From Actinobacteria bacterium UBA2272 (lineage in GTDB: Bacteria > Actinomycetota > Coriobacteriia > Anaerosomatales > Anaerosomataceae): a DNA stretch of 64,000 nt. The stretch spans positions 124,001 to 188,000 of the forward strand of contig DDXA01000001.1 of NCBI GenBank assembly GCA_002347725.1, given 5' to 3'. The stretch's first letter is position 1, and each line of letters starts with the position of its first letter. Under the pieces are notes generated by a model that was given only the letters and a program-made list of their open reading frames with translations, was not told the origin of the DNA and did no database searches. The position numbers and the translations under genes are program-made. Shown piece after piece: positions 16,134 through 24,434 of this stretch.

Positions 16134-18077
16134 ATGGCACGATCGCTCAGGTTCTTCTCCGTGGCGCGCCGCTCGGCGGTTATCGCGTCGCTCGCCGCCG
16201 TGTGCATCCTGTCTGCCGCGACGGCCTCGTCGTACGTAGCGTCCGGAGTCCCCGAGGCGATCACCGACAACGAGACCGTCTACATCATCGCCGATGCGAC
16301 CGGCGCGCCGCGCACCACGGTCGTCGTGGACTGGCTGCAAGTCGAGGGGAGCGGCAGGTTCACGATCGCCGACCCGGCCCCGGGTATCGGCGCCATCGAG
16401 TCACTCACCGACGGGTTCGCGCCCGAACGCGCGGGTGACGATGTGATCGCGACTGTCGATGTGGACGGCAACGGCGACTTCTTCTACCGTGCCGAGACCG
16501 ACGCCGAGTTGCCGCTCGAGGTGGAGATGGTGTACTTCCTCGACGGCCAGGAGACCGCGCCCGCCGATCTCGCGGGCAAGAGCGGCCGGTTGCGCATCGA
16601 GATCACGCTCACCAACCTTCTCGAGCGCGAGGACACGGTGACCTATGTCGGCTCCGATGGCCTCGAGCGGACGTCCGAGGTCACGTACACTGTGCCGCTC
16701 CTGTGCATCCCGCAGTTCGAGATCGACGGTACCCGCATGACCGCCATCGAGGCGCCGGCAAGCGCGCAGCTCGCCATCGCGGGCTCGACGCTCACGTACG
16801 CCCTGCCGATGGTGCCCTCGCCCGAGTCGACTGCGTTTCTCGAGATGGACGCACGCGACATAGAGCTGGCGCCGCTCATCATCTCGGCATTCCCGAAGCT
16901 CCCGGCGTCACCCGATTTCTCGGTAGCCGACGATCTGCTCGAACTGCGTGACGGACTCTCGGACCTGCGCAGGCTCTCCGAGGGCCAGCTGCAGGTCTTG
17001 GATGGCATCACCGGCGGCATGAGCGAGATGGACCTTTCGGGTGCGGCGGGTGCGGCCGACGGCATCGCGGCTCTCACGTCAGGCCTCGGCGAACTCGGCG
17101 ATGGCGCCGACGGCCTCGCACAGTTGACGGCGGGGCAGTACCTGTATCTTGACGGCGTCATCGCGGGTATCGATGCCTCCCGGTTCGAGTCGCTCGGTCA
17201 GCTTCAGGCGGCCATCGGCCAGATGCGCGCCGCCGCCTCGCAGCTTGCCACCGGCACGGCGGGACTCGTGCAGCTTCTCGACGGGCAGATCGCGCTTGCC
17301 GAGGGCATCCGTGCGTCCAACGCGGGCCTCCTGGCGCAGGCGGACGGTTTCGTGGCGTCGTACAGCGCCGATGCGACGCTCGCGCCGGCCGCTGCCGACT
17401 TCCAGACGCTTGCCGAGGGCCTCGGCGCACAGCAGCACCTGCTCGACGTGCTGCTCGACGGTGGCGACCCCGACGGGTCAGGACCCGCGCCCGCGATGCC
17501 GGGCCTGCGCACAACGCGCAGCTCGCTTCACGGGATCGCTGACGGCGTTGCCGCCCTTGCCGACGGGCTCGAGCAGATCGAGTCGCAATCGGCGGCACTC
17601 GGCGCGGTGCCGGACGCGTTCCTCCAGCTCCGACAGGCGCTTGTCGTGCTGCGCGACGGCGGCACGGTGTCCGGTCAGGCGCTGCCCGGTCTTGGCGCCA
17701 CGCGTGACGGTCTCACCGGTGTCGCCAACGGCCTCAGCCGGGCCGAGGCCGGGCTCGCCGGGTCGGCAGCCGAGCTCGCGCGTCTGGCCGAGCTTCCCGT
17801 GATGATGGCCGAACTCGCCGACACGCTCGATGCGCTCGCGCGCGGCGGAGCGGTGCGCGGACAGCATCTCCCCGGCCTGACCACGACCAGCGGCGCGCTC
17901 CAGCAGATCACGAGCAACCTCGGCTGGGGTGTGGACGACATGCGGGAAGGGGAAGCACTCACTGAGGCGATGTCGGCAGCTGCCGACGCCTACACGAGCT
18001 TCCTCGGTCTGCCCGAGGGCGCCGACGGGCACCTGAGCTTCCTGTACAAGCTCGACGGCGTGAAGACGACCGACTGA
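16134..18077 (+). CDS. exported coiled-coil protein related to YhgE/Pip, without the usual membrane C-terminus
   Basis: This encodes 647 residues from ATG 16134, with AAGGG eight bases upstream (GTG 16125 also in frame). One N-terminal membrane helix or signal lies at about residues 12-33. A beta-rich domain follows at about 40-260, then about 370 residues of repeated LxxGxxxLxxG-type helical heptads, as in YhgE/Pip-type proteins. Those proteins normally end with six membrane helices; this one stops after FLYKLDGVKTTD with none. It begins 1 base after the MMPL stop, so a role as an extracytoplasmic adaptor of the transporter is likely but unproven. Confidence 0.7.
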   Translation: MARSLRFFSVARRSAVIASLAAVCILSAATASSYVASGVPEAITDNETVYIIADATGAPRTTVVVDWLQVEGSGRFTIADPAPGIGAIESLTDGFAPERAGDDVIATVDVDGNGDFFYRAETDAELPLEVEMVYFLDGQETAPADLAGKSGRLRIEITLTNLLEREDTVTYVGSDGLERTSEVTYTVPLLCIPQFEIDGTRMTAIEAPASAQLAIAGSTLTYALPMVPSPESTAFLEMDARDIELAPLIISAFPKLPASPDFSVADDLLELRDGLSDLRRLSEGQLQVLDGITGGMSEMDLSGAAGAADGIAALTSGLGELGDGADGLAQLTAGQYLYLDGVIAGIDASRFESLGQLQAAIGQMRAAASQLATGTAGLVQLLDGQIALAEGIRASNAGLLAQADGFVASYSADATLAPAAADFQTLAEGLGAQQHLLDVLLDGGDPDGSGPAPAMPGLRTTRSSLHGIADGVAALADGLEQIESQSAALGAVPDAFLQLRQALVVLRDGGTVSGQALPGLGATRDGLTGVANGLSRAEAGLAGSAAELARLAELPVMMAELADTLDALARGGAVRGQHLPGLTTTSGALQQITSNLGWGVDDMREGEALTEAMSAAADAYTSFLGLPEGADGHLSFLYKLDGVKTTD

Positions 18078-18115
18078 CGCGGAGTGCGACTCCGCACGAC
18101 AGCGAGGAGCCTCCA

Positions 18116-18988
18116 GTGGCCGTGAAGGTGATAACCGATAGCACGTCGTACGTGCCGCGCGAGATGCTGCGGGAGTTCGATATGGGCGTGGCCGGACTGT
18201 CGTCGCTTCTCGACGGCGTGACGTTCGCCGACGATGCCGACGACTACGAGCCGTTCTTCACGGCGCTCGAGGCGTCCAGCGCGATGCCCACCACCTCGCA
18301 GCCCGCGGTCCAGGACATGGTCGATCTCATGGCCGAGCGCGTCAGCGCGGGGCACGACGTGGTGGGCGTGTTCATCTCCGAGAAGATGAGCGGCACGTAC
18401 TCGACGGCGCTACTGGCGCGGGACATGGTCCTCGAACGCCATCCCGGCGCGGTGATCGAGGTCGTCGATAGCGAGAGCAACTGCATGGAGCTTGGTTTCG
18501 CAGCGCTCGCAGCAGCGAAGGCCGCCGCGGCGGGCGAGACGGTCGCCGAGGTGGTTGCCGCCGCGCGGCACATGGTCGAGCGCACGCGCTTCCTGTTCGT
18601 CCCCGAGACGCTCGAGTACCTCAGGCGCGGCGGGCGCATCGGGGGCGCTTCGGCGCTCATCGGCTCGCTGCTGCAGATCAAGCCGATCCTCACCGTGGTG
18701 GGCGGGCAGACCGACGTGTTCGCCAAGGTGCGCACCAAGCACAAGGCGCTCGCCGCGATCGTGGACGCGCTGGCGGCCGACGTCCGCGACAAGGGCGGGC
18801 TCGGGGGCGTGATCGTGCACCACATCCATGACGAGGCGGCTGGGAACGACCTCGCCACACGTGTGGCGGAAATCGTCGGGCATGCCGTCGACGTCTGTCC
18901 GATCGGCCCGGCGATCGGCGCCCACGTGGGGCCGGGCGCGGTGGCGGTCGTCTATCACACGGTCGACCCGATGCGTAAGTCCGGCTGA
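18116..18988 (+). CDS. DegV-family fatty acid-binding protein
   Basis: The 290-residue protein starts at GTG 18116 with GAGGAG upstream. It has the DegV N-terminus VKVITDSTSYVP, the fatty-acid pocket segment SAMPTTSQPAVQD and the central SEKMSGTYSTALLA. LRRGGRIGGASALIGSLLQI is the strongest family signature. DegV/FakB proteins carry fatty acids to the kinase FakA, so exogenous acids enter phospholipids. Here it follows the TetR-MMPL-coiled-coil genes by 38 bases and may be part of the same lipid-linked operon. No FakA gene is seen nearby. Confidence 0.92.
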   Translation: MAVKVITDSTSYVPREMLREFDMGVAGLSSLLDGVTFADDADDYEPFFTALEASSAMPTTSQPAVQDMVDLMAERVSAGHDVVGVFISEKMSGTYSTALLARDMVLERHPGAVIEVVDSESNCMELGFAALAAAKAAAAGETVAEVVAAARHMVERTRFLFVPETLEYLRRGGRIGGASALIGSLLQIKPILTVVGGQTDVFAKVRTKHKALAAIVDALAADVRDKGGLGGVIVHHIHDEAAGNDLATRVAEIVGHAVDVCPIGPAIGAHVGPGAVAVVYHTVDPMRKSG

Positions 18989-19014
18989 CCGGAAGAGTCG
19001 GGGGCGTCCGGTCA
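18986..19014. terminator. hairpin overlapping both stop codons of convergent genes
   Basis: TGACCGGA (18986-18993) and TCCGGTCA (19007-19014) are perfectly complementary. The left arm contains the degV TGA and the right arm contains, on the other strand, the TGA of the convergent gene. A terminator serving both strands is likely, although the stem is short and lacks a T-run. Confidence 0.5.
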
Positions 19015-20343
19015 GAGTCCGTGGGTCGCGGCGAAGTCGTCCACGACATCGGCGAGCGTCCGCCCACCTTCGCGATCCTCGATGTGGTACTTCGCCCGGA
19101 CAGACGGCTTCCCGAGATCGACAAGGCGTGACAGGTCCACCGGTGTCGCCACGATCACGACGTCGGCGTCGGTTGCCTGCACCGTCGCCTCGAGGTCTGC
19201 GAGCTGTTCGGGAGAGTAGCCCATCGCGGGCAGCACCTCGGTCAGATGCGGGTACGCTGCCAGCGTGTCGGCGATGCTGCCGACCGCGAACGGGCGCGGA
19301 TCGATGAGTTCGGCCGCTCCCGCCGAGCGCGCCGCGAGCGCGCCGGCGCCATACGGCATGCCGCCGTGTGTGACCGTCGGGCCGTCCTCGATCACGAGCA
19401 CGCGCTTGCCGGCGATCGGTACGCTGCCGTCGAGGTCGATGGCCGAGTTCGTCTCGATGACCTCGGCTGCCGGGTTGTAGCGAGCAGCGGCCTCGCGCAC
19501 TCGGGCAACGTCGGCGGGATCCGCGCTGTCGACCTTGTTGATGACGAGCACGTCTGCGCGTAGGAAGTTCGCCTCTCCGGGATGGTACGCGCGCTCGTGC
19601 CCCGCGCGGTGCGGGTCGAGCGCCACGATCTCGAGGTCCGAGAGGTAGAAGGGCAGGTCGTTGTTGCCCCCGTCCCAGACGATGACGTCGGCCTCCTTCT
19701 CGGCCTCGCGGAGGATCGCGGTGTAGTCCACACCGGCCATGACCACGGCACCCTCTTCGATCAGCGGTTCGTACTCCTCGCGCTCCTCGATGGTCGTGCC
19801 GAGCGCATCGAGGTCCTCGAGCGACGCGTAGCGCTCGACGCGCATGGCGAGCAGGTCGCGGTAGGGCATGGGGTGCCGGACGTCCACGGCGCGGATCCCG
19901 CGCTCGCGGAACAGCTTGAACAGGTGTCGGCTGATGCCGCTCTTGCCCACGCCGGTGCGCACGGCGCACACTGAGATCACCGGCTTGATCGAGGCGACCA
20001 TCGTCGGCTCGGCCCCGAGGAGCGTGAAGTCCGCGCCCGCCGCGATGACCGCCTGCGCGTGGTGCATGACGTACTCGTGACTCACGTCGCTGTAGGCGAA
20101 GACGACTTCGTCGGCCTTCTGTTCGGCGATCAGGTCGAGCAGCCTAGCCTCGGCCACGATCGGGATGCCGTCGGGATAGCGGGGCCCCGCCAGGTCGGCG
20201 GGAAACATCCGCGAGTCGATGCCGGGGATCTGTGTGGCGGTGAATGCTACGACGCGCACGGCCGGGTCGTCTCTGTAGCGTGTCAGGAAGTCGTGGAAGT
20301 CCCGCCCCGCCGCTCCCATGATGACGATCCGCCGCTCTGACAT
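19012..20343 (-). CDS. COG2403 P-loop protein (cyclic 2,3-diphosphoglycerate synthetase-related)
   Basis: The 443-residue protein starts MSERRIVIMGAAGRDFHDFL at ATG 20343, with GAGGGGAG upstream. The N-terminal part is a Rossmann-like domain. A P-loop of the form CAVRTGVGKSGISRH lies at about 126-140, and DVIVWDGGNNDLPF and LVINKVDSADPADV look like GTPase/kinase base-recognition and Walker B regions. Relatives are annotated as predicted GTPases or cyclic 2,3-diphosphoglycerate synthetase-like; the true reaction in bacteria is not known. It is monocistronic and convergent with degV. Confidence 0.78.
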   Translation of the reverse strand: MSERRIVIMGAAGRDFHDFLTRYRDDPAVRVVAFTATQIPGIDSRMFPADLAGPRYPDGIPIVAEARLLDLIAEQKADEVVFAYSDVSHEYVMHHAQAVIAAGADFTLLGAEPTMVASIKPVISVCAVRTGVGKSGISRHLFKLFRERGIRAVDVRHPMPYRDLLAMRVERYASLEDLDALGTTIEEREEYEPLIEEGAVVMAGVDYTAILREAEKEADVIVWDGGNNDLPFYLSDLEIVALDPHRAGHERAYHPGEANFLRADVLVINKVDSADPADVARVREAAARYNPAAEVIETNSAIDLDGSVPIAGKRVLVIEDGPTVTHGGMPYGAGALAARSAGAAELIDPRPFAVGSIADTLAAYPHLTEVLPAMGYSPEQLADLEATVQATDADVVIVATPVDLSRLVDLGKPSVRAKYHIEDREGGRTLADVVDDFAATHGL

Positions 20344-20595
20344 GCGAACTCCCCTCGGTATACGGAACAAGGCCGGTCTTATGCAACGCAATCGCCCGCC
20401 AGGGCCTGACAACCCCATCAGGAGCGTACTCCTGCGCGCGCGGTGCGTCACCATCGTATTCATTCCCATCGCGCCCCGGCGCATCTCCCGGTCGTTCACC
20501 CGAACGGTGCCGGACGTTCACATCTTCTTCAAACGGCGCACGGATACTCAGGTAGTCAGATGAGTCACCGAGTCACCTTCAAGGAGGTGCGTACG
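20344..20595. other. 252-base intergenic region with divergent promoters, no gene seen
   Basis: On the minus side TTGCAT, an 18-base spacer and TATACC could drive the COG2403 gene. On the plus side the direct repeat GAGTCACC-GAGTCACC lies just before the AAGGAGGTG ribosome site of the downstream secreted protein and could be a regulator site. No RNA gene or conserved leader is recognised. Confidence 0.35.
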
Positions 20596-21129
20596 ATGAA
20601 CAGAAGCAAGTCGATGGCGCTTGTCACAGCCGGCCTCGTGGCCGGACTGGTTCTCGGCAGCGTGGGCGTGTCCTATGCCGCTACCGAGTCGGAGACGACC
20701 AACCCGGTCGTCTGTTCCGGGATCCGCATGGGTGAGGCTATCCGCGGTGCGGGTGCCCGCCTGGTCGATGTCCTGGCCGACCTCACCGGCCTGTCCACCG
20801 ACGAGATCGCGGCCGAGCGTGCCGATGGGAACTCTATCGCGGACATCGCCGAGGCGAATGGTGTAGCGACCGAGACGGTCGTCGACTCGGCGCTCGAGGC
20901 CCGCAAGGCGCTCCTCGATGCCAAGGTCGCCGAAGGCTCCATCACGCAGGACCAGGCCGATGTGGCCTACAGCCAGATGACCGAGCGTGTCACCGACCGC
21001 GTGACCACGGATGAGACCGGGCGGCCCGCGTGGGCCGGCCAGGGTCGTGGCGCCGGCAGCGGTCAGGGCCGTGGCGGCATGGGCCAGGTTGGCCAGGGCG
21101 CCTGCGGCGCGTGCACCCAGACGCAGTAG
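20596..21129 (+). CDS. secreted helical protein with a Gly-rich, cysteine-ended tail
   Basis: The 177-residue protein starts at ATG 20596 with a near-ideal AAGGAGGTG site. The signal peptide covers residues 1-28 (ending GVSYAATES). The middle shows LADLTGLSTDEIAAERADG and NSIADIAEANGVATETVVDS, a repeat-like helical module seen in many small secreted clostridial and actinobacterial proteins of unknown role (DUF2680-like pattern). The C-terminus is a QGRG/GMGQ-rich tail ending ACGACTQTQ, with a CxxC that could bind metal or be oxidised. The strong ribosome site and the terminator suggest an abundant single-gene product. Confidence 0.65.
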   Translation: MNRSKSMALVTAGLVAGLVLGSVGVSYAATESETTNPVVCSGIRMGEAIRGAGARLVDVLADLTGLSTDEIAAERADGNSIADIAEANGVATETVVDSALEARKALLDAKVAEGSITQDQADVAYSQMTERVTDRVTTDETGRPAWAGQGRGAGSGQGRGGMGQVGQGACGACTQTQ

Positions 21130-21148
21130 CTTCCATCAACGATCTGTT

Positions 21149-21180
21149 CAGACAGGCGGTCCTTCGGGGCCGCCTGTCTG
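21149..21180 (+). terminator. hairpin terminator after the secreted protein gene
   Basis: CAGACAGGCGG and CCGCCTGTCTG are perfect 11-bp arms; TCC-TTCG-GGG closes the top with a TTCG tetraloop. There is no T-run, which is usual for high-GC genomes. Confidence 0.75.
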
Positions 21181-21256
21181 CGTTCGCGTGTCGCATCGCC
21201 CGTGGTGTGGCATGATTAAGGATGGGGGAAGCGTACCGACACAATGAGAGAAGGTC

Positions 21257-22069
21257 GTGCCTACAGTGGCCGAAGAAGCGCACTCACTCGCCGTCCTCAT
21301 CGACTTCGAGAACCTGGCCATCGGGATCGAGCGCCCATCAGGGCGCACGGCCTCGGGCAGGACCTCTCGTGCCAAGAGCACGGCTGACATCTTCGACATC
21401 AAGCTCGTGCTCGAGCGCCTCGTGGAGAAAGGGAAGGTCATCGTCAAGCGCGCCTACGCGGACTGGGGGCGGTTCAACCAGTACCGCGAGGTGATGCATG
21501 ACGCAGGCATCCAGATGATGGAGATTCCCGAGCGCGGCAAGATGGGCAAGAATCACGCCGACATCCAGCTGTGCGTGGATGCCATGGACCTGTGCTACTC
21601 CAAGGAGCACATCGACACGTTCGTCATAGTCTCCGGCGACTCGGACTTCACGCCGCTTGTCTCCAAGCTCAAGGAGAACGGCAAGTCGGTCATCGGGCTT
21701 GGGATCAAGGATTCAACGAGCGATCTGCTCGCATCGAGTTGTGACGAGTTCATCTACTACGAAGACATCGTGCGTGGCCCCGCCGCCCCCGCAGTGTCCA
21801 AGGTGGACATCCCCAAGGCGAAGCGTCCTGCGATCGACCTGCTCATCGAGTCGGTCCAGGCTCTCCAGCGCGAGAACAAGGACATCATGCTCGCCTCAGC
21901 GGTCAAGGACACGATGCGCCGCAAGCAGCCGCAGTTCTCGGAGTCCAGCTACGGCTACCGATCGTTCTCCGACTTCCTGCAAGACGCCGAGCGACTCGGC
22001 ATCGTGACCCTGCGCACCGACCAACGGTCGGGCACGTGGGTGGTCGTCGGGTTCGCCGAGAACCGGTGA
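21257..22069 (+). CDS. NYN-domain ribonuclease-like protein with OST-HTH/LOTUS domain
   Basis: The 270-residue protein has the N-terminal NYN (PIN-like) fold of the LabA/DUF88 group. Acidic metal-binding residues are seen in AVLIDFENLAIG, NHADIQLCVDAMDL and VSGDSDFTPLVSKL. The C-terminal about 75 residues match the OST-HTH/LOTUS pattern, with SSYGYRSFSDFLQDAERLG. This pairing suggests an RNA-cleaving or RNA-binding regulator; targets are unknown. GTG 21257 and GTG 21266 are both possible starts, and the ribosome site AGAAGG is better spaced for the second. Confidence 0.88.
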   Translation: MPTVAEEAHSLAVLIDFENLAIGIERPSGRTASGRTSRAKSTADIFDIKLVLERLVEKGKVIVKRAYADWGRFNQYREVMHDAGIQMMEIPERGKMGKNHADIQLCVDAMDLCYSKEHIDTFVIVSGDSDFTPLVSKLKENGKSVIGLGIKDSTSDLLASSCDEFIYYEDIVRGPAAPAVSKVDIPKAKRPAIDLLIESVQALQRENKDIMLASAVKDTMRRKQPQFSESSYGYRSFSDFLQDAERLGIVTLRTDQRSGTWVVVGFAENR

Positions 22070-22104
22070 CCACGGCCATGTGCGGGAGGCTCTAGGCGGC
22101 GACG

Positions 22105-23430
22105 ATGCGGATCGCGTACTTCACCGACACGTACCTGCCGGAGATCAACGGCGTGGTCACAAGCCTCGAGTCGCACTCCCGGCTTCTTGCTGCGCGTGGC
22201 CACGACATCATCATCATCTGCCCGAGATACCGGCGCTCGGCACTCAGTGCCGTCCCCGGCGTCCAGGTCAAGCGGTACCGGAGCTTCAGCTTCGTGACCA
22301 ACAAGGACACACGCGTGGCGCTCCCGTCGATGGCGTCCGTGGCGCGGACGCTCCGGCGGTTCCGGCCCGATGTGGTACACGTGCACACGCCGCTTTCGAT
22401 CGGGGTCATCGGGCTGGCGACCGCGCGTTTGATGCGACTTCCCACCCTCAAGACCTATCACACCTACATCCCGGACTTCATGCAGTACGTCGAACTGCAT
22501 CGGCTGTTGCGTCTCGATGACTTCCAGGACAGGGTCGTCAACTCGCTCATCTTCGAGCGGATGTTCGAGTCGGGCACGTGGCGGCGGCTCGCGCGTGCAG
22601 GCGAGACGCGCAGGCAGGCGCTCGAGGATATCGCGAGCGTTGCGGACTCGGTGGTCGGCGATCTCGCTCCGACCGAGCGCACGCAACTCTCGGCCCGGGT
22701 CGCCTGGCAGTTCACCCGTACGCTGTACAACCGCGCGGATCTCGTGCTGACGCCCTCGGTCGCGCTCAAGCGCGAGCTCGAGGCGCACGGCGTGACCGTG
22801 CCGGTCGAGTACCTCAGCAACGGCATCGATATGTCGCTCGTCAGGGTCAAGGACTCGTATGCCGCAAGCGGCCGTCTGCTCCACGCCGGACGCCTCGGCC
22901 ATGAGAAGAACGTGGACGTCGTGCTCAGGGCGTTCGCACGTCTGGTGGCCGAAAGGCCCGGCTGCTCGCTTGACATCATCGGCGACGGACCCGCGCGGGA
23001 GGGGCTTGTCAGGCTGGCCGAGCGACTCGGCGTGGCGGACAGCGTGCACATGCCGGGGTTCATGGATCGCCACGCGCTCGGGCGCGTCTACCGCGACTAC
23101 GACGGGTTTGTCACGGCGAGCACGATCGAGACCCAGGGGATCGTCCTGCTCGAAGCGATGTCGGCCGGCTTGCCCGTGGTCGGGGTGAACGCGCTTGCGA
23201 TCCCCGAGCTTGTGCGCGACGGGCGGGACGGGCTGATCGTCGAGCCCGGCGACGAGGTCGCGCTTGCCGATGCCATGCGGCGTCTGCTCGATGACGAGGC
23301 GCTGCGCATGGAGCTTGGTGCGGCGTGTCGCGAGGACGTGCGGCCGCACGCGCTCGAGCGCGTCGTCACCCGTCTCGAAGGCGTCTATGCCGATGTGGTC
23401 GAGGCACACCGGGCGCGCGCAGCGACCTAG
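22105..23430 (+). CDS. GT4 glycosyltransferase (diacylglycerol glucosyl/mannosyltransferase-like)
   Basis: The 441-residue GT-B enzyme begins MRIAYFTDTYLPEINGVVTS, the typical start of glycolipid-forming GT4 enzymes such as 1,2-diacylglycerol 3-glucosyltransferase and PimB-like mannosyltransferases. The nucleotide-sugar domain shows HAGRLGHEKNVDVVLRAFA and the E-x7-E motif in TIETQGIVLLEAMSAGLPVV. An internal basic helical stretch (about 140-200) is a likely membrane-contact region. A glycolipid synthesis role is plausible. It starts 35 bases after the NYN gene. Confidence 0.85.
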   Translation: MRIAYFTDTYLPEINGVVTSLESHSRLLAARGHDIIIICPRYRRSALSAVPGVQVKRYRSFSFVTNKDTRVALPSMASVARTLRRFRPDVVHVHTPLSIGVIGLATARLMRLPTLKTYHTYIPDFMQYVELHRLLRLDDFQDRVVNSLIFERMFESGTWRRLARAGETRRQALEDIASVADSVVGDLAPTERTQLSARVAWQFTRTLYNRADLVLTPSVALKRELEAHGVTVPVEYLSNGIDMSLVRVKDSYAASGRLLHAGRLGHEKNVDVVLRAFARLVAERPGCSLDIIGDGPAREGLVRLAERLGVADSVHMPGFMDRHALGRVYRDYDGFVTASTIETQGIVLLEAMSAGLPVVGVNALAIPELVRDGRDGLIVEPGDEVALADAMRRLLDDEALRMELGAACREDVRPHALERVVTRLEGVYADVVEAHRARAAT

Positions 23431-23454
23431 CAGGTGTCGGCCGGTCCGCCTCCG

Positions 23455-23649
23455 TCACGCGGGCGCGATGCTGATGGCCGCCACAGGGCACATCTCGACG
23501 CAGGCCGCGATGTCGTCGTACGCCTCGTGTGGCGGGTCGTCGTCGATCACGTACGCCAGGCCGTCCTCGCCCATCCGGAACACCTCCGGACACGTCTGCT
23601 CGCATATCCCGCACCCGATGCAGAGGTCGCGGTCGACGATCGCCTTCAT
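23455..23649 (-). CDS. single-cluster [4Fe-4S] ferredoxin
   Basis: The 64-residue ferredoxin starts at ATG 23649 with AGGAAGGAG upstream. The cluster ligands are C10, C13 and C16 (CIGCGIC) plus C54; C20 and C50 are placed like the disulfide pair of Thermotoga/Bacillus-type 4Fe ferredoxins. It is acidic, as expected for a soluble low-potential carrier. It stands alone between a glycosyltransferase and an acetyltransferase. Confidence 0.93.
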   Translation of the reverse strand: MKAIVDRDLCIGCGICEQTCPEVFRMGEDGLAYVIDDDPPHEAYDDIAACVEMCPVAAISIAPA

Positions 23650-23694
23650 CGCGGGACTCCTTCCTGTGGGGAGACGCTCTAACGGGAGTGTCCC

Positions 23695-24213
23695 CTACGG
23701 CCGTGAGTCCGACACGGGGCCGCTGTCGGGGACGAGGTACTCCCACGTCACGACATCGAGCCATCGGCCGAACTTGTGTCCGACCTCGTGCATCGTGCCC
23801 GCTTCCGTGAAACCGAGTTCGCGTACCATGCGTATGCTCGCGACGTTCTCCGTGCAGATGCGGGCGAGTACCGAGTGGAGCCCCGCACGCCGGGCGGCCT
23901 CGAGGAGCGCCACGGCCAGTGCGCGGCCGACGCCGCGCCTGTGCCAGTCAGCGTCCACGTAGATGGATAGTTCGGCAGTCGCGTCGTAGGCGGGGCGCTC
24001 CGAGTAGGGCGACAGCGCGCCCCAGCCGATGACGGCGCGTGCCTCCTCGGCCACGATCACCGGATGACGTGACGCACGGGCGGAGAGCCAGCGCGTGCGG
24101 TCCGCGGGTGTCTTGGTCTCGGTGTCGAAGCTCGCGGTCGAGCCGGTCACAGCGACGTTGTAGATCGCCGCGATGGCTTCGGCGTCATCGGTTGCAGCGG
24201 CGCGCAGGAGCAT
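23695..24213 (-). CDS. GNAT-family N-acetyltransferase (phosphinothricin acetyltransferase-like)
   Basis: The 172-residue protein starts at ATG 24213 with GAGAGG six bases upstream; the longer frame upstream looks non-coding. The acetyl-CoA loop is in YVDADWHRRGVGRALAVALL, followed by NVASIRMVRELGFTEAGTMH, both typical of the PAT/YwnH subgroup. These enzymes acetylate small amines such as phosphinothricin or methionine sulfoximine; the natural substrate here is not known. It may be co-transcribed with the ferredoxin gene 45 bases downstream. Confidence 0.88.
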   Translation of the reverse strand: MLLRAAATDDAEAIAAIYNVAVTGSTASFDTETKTPADRTRWLSARASRHPVIVAEEARAVIGWGALSPYSERPAYDATAELSIYVDADWHRRGVGRALAVALLEAARRAGLHSVLARICTENVASIRMVRELGFTEAGTMHEVGHKFGRWLDVVTWEYLVPDSGPVSDSRP

Positions 24214-24342
24214 GTCGAACCTCTCGATCCGGGTGCGTGTCGGCGGTACGTCAGCGCTTTGTCTCCACACGGTACGCCGTGGCCCGCCGAACGGCTACTG
24301 CGTGGTGCGGCGCGTGCGGCCGGGCACATCGGGTGATTCACA

Positions 24343-24372
24343 TGGACGCATCGAGCACGCGTGCCGTACACT
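24343..24372 (+). promoter_or_regulatory. candidate promoter TGGACG-N18-TACACT
   Basis: The hexamers match sigma-70-type -35 and -10 boxes at four and five positions and lie 62 bases before the hydro-lyase start. The rest of the 221-base divergent region (24214-24434) shows no other feature. Confidence 0.4.
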
Positions 24373-24434
24373 GTGCACCTGCCGCGGACCTCTTGAGCGC
24401 GCGGCGGCATGCTCTGCGAGCCAGACCGAGAGAG

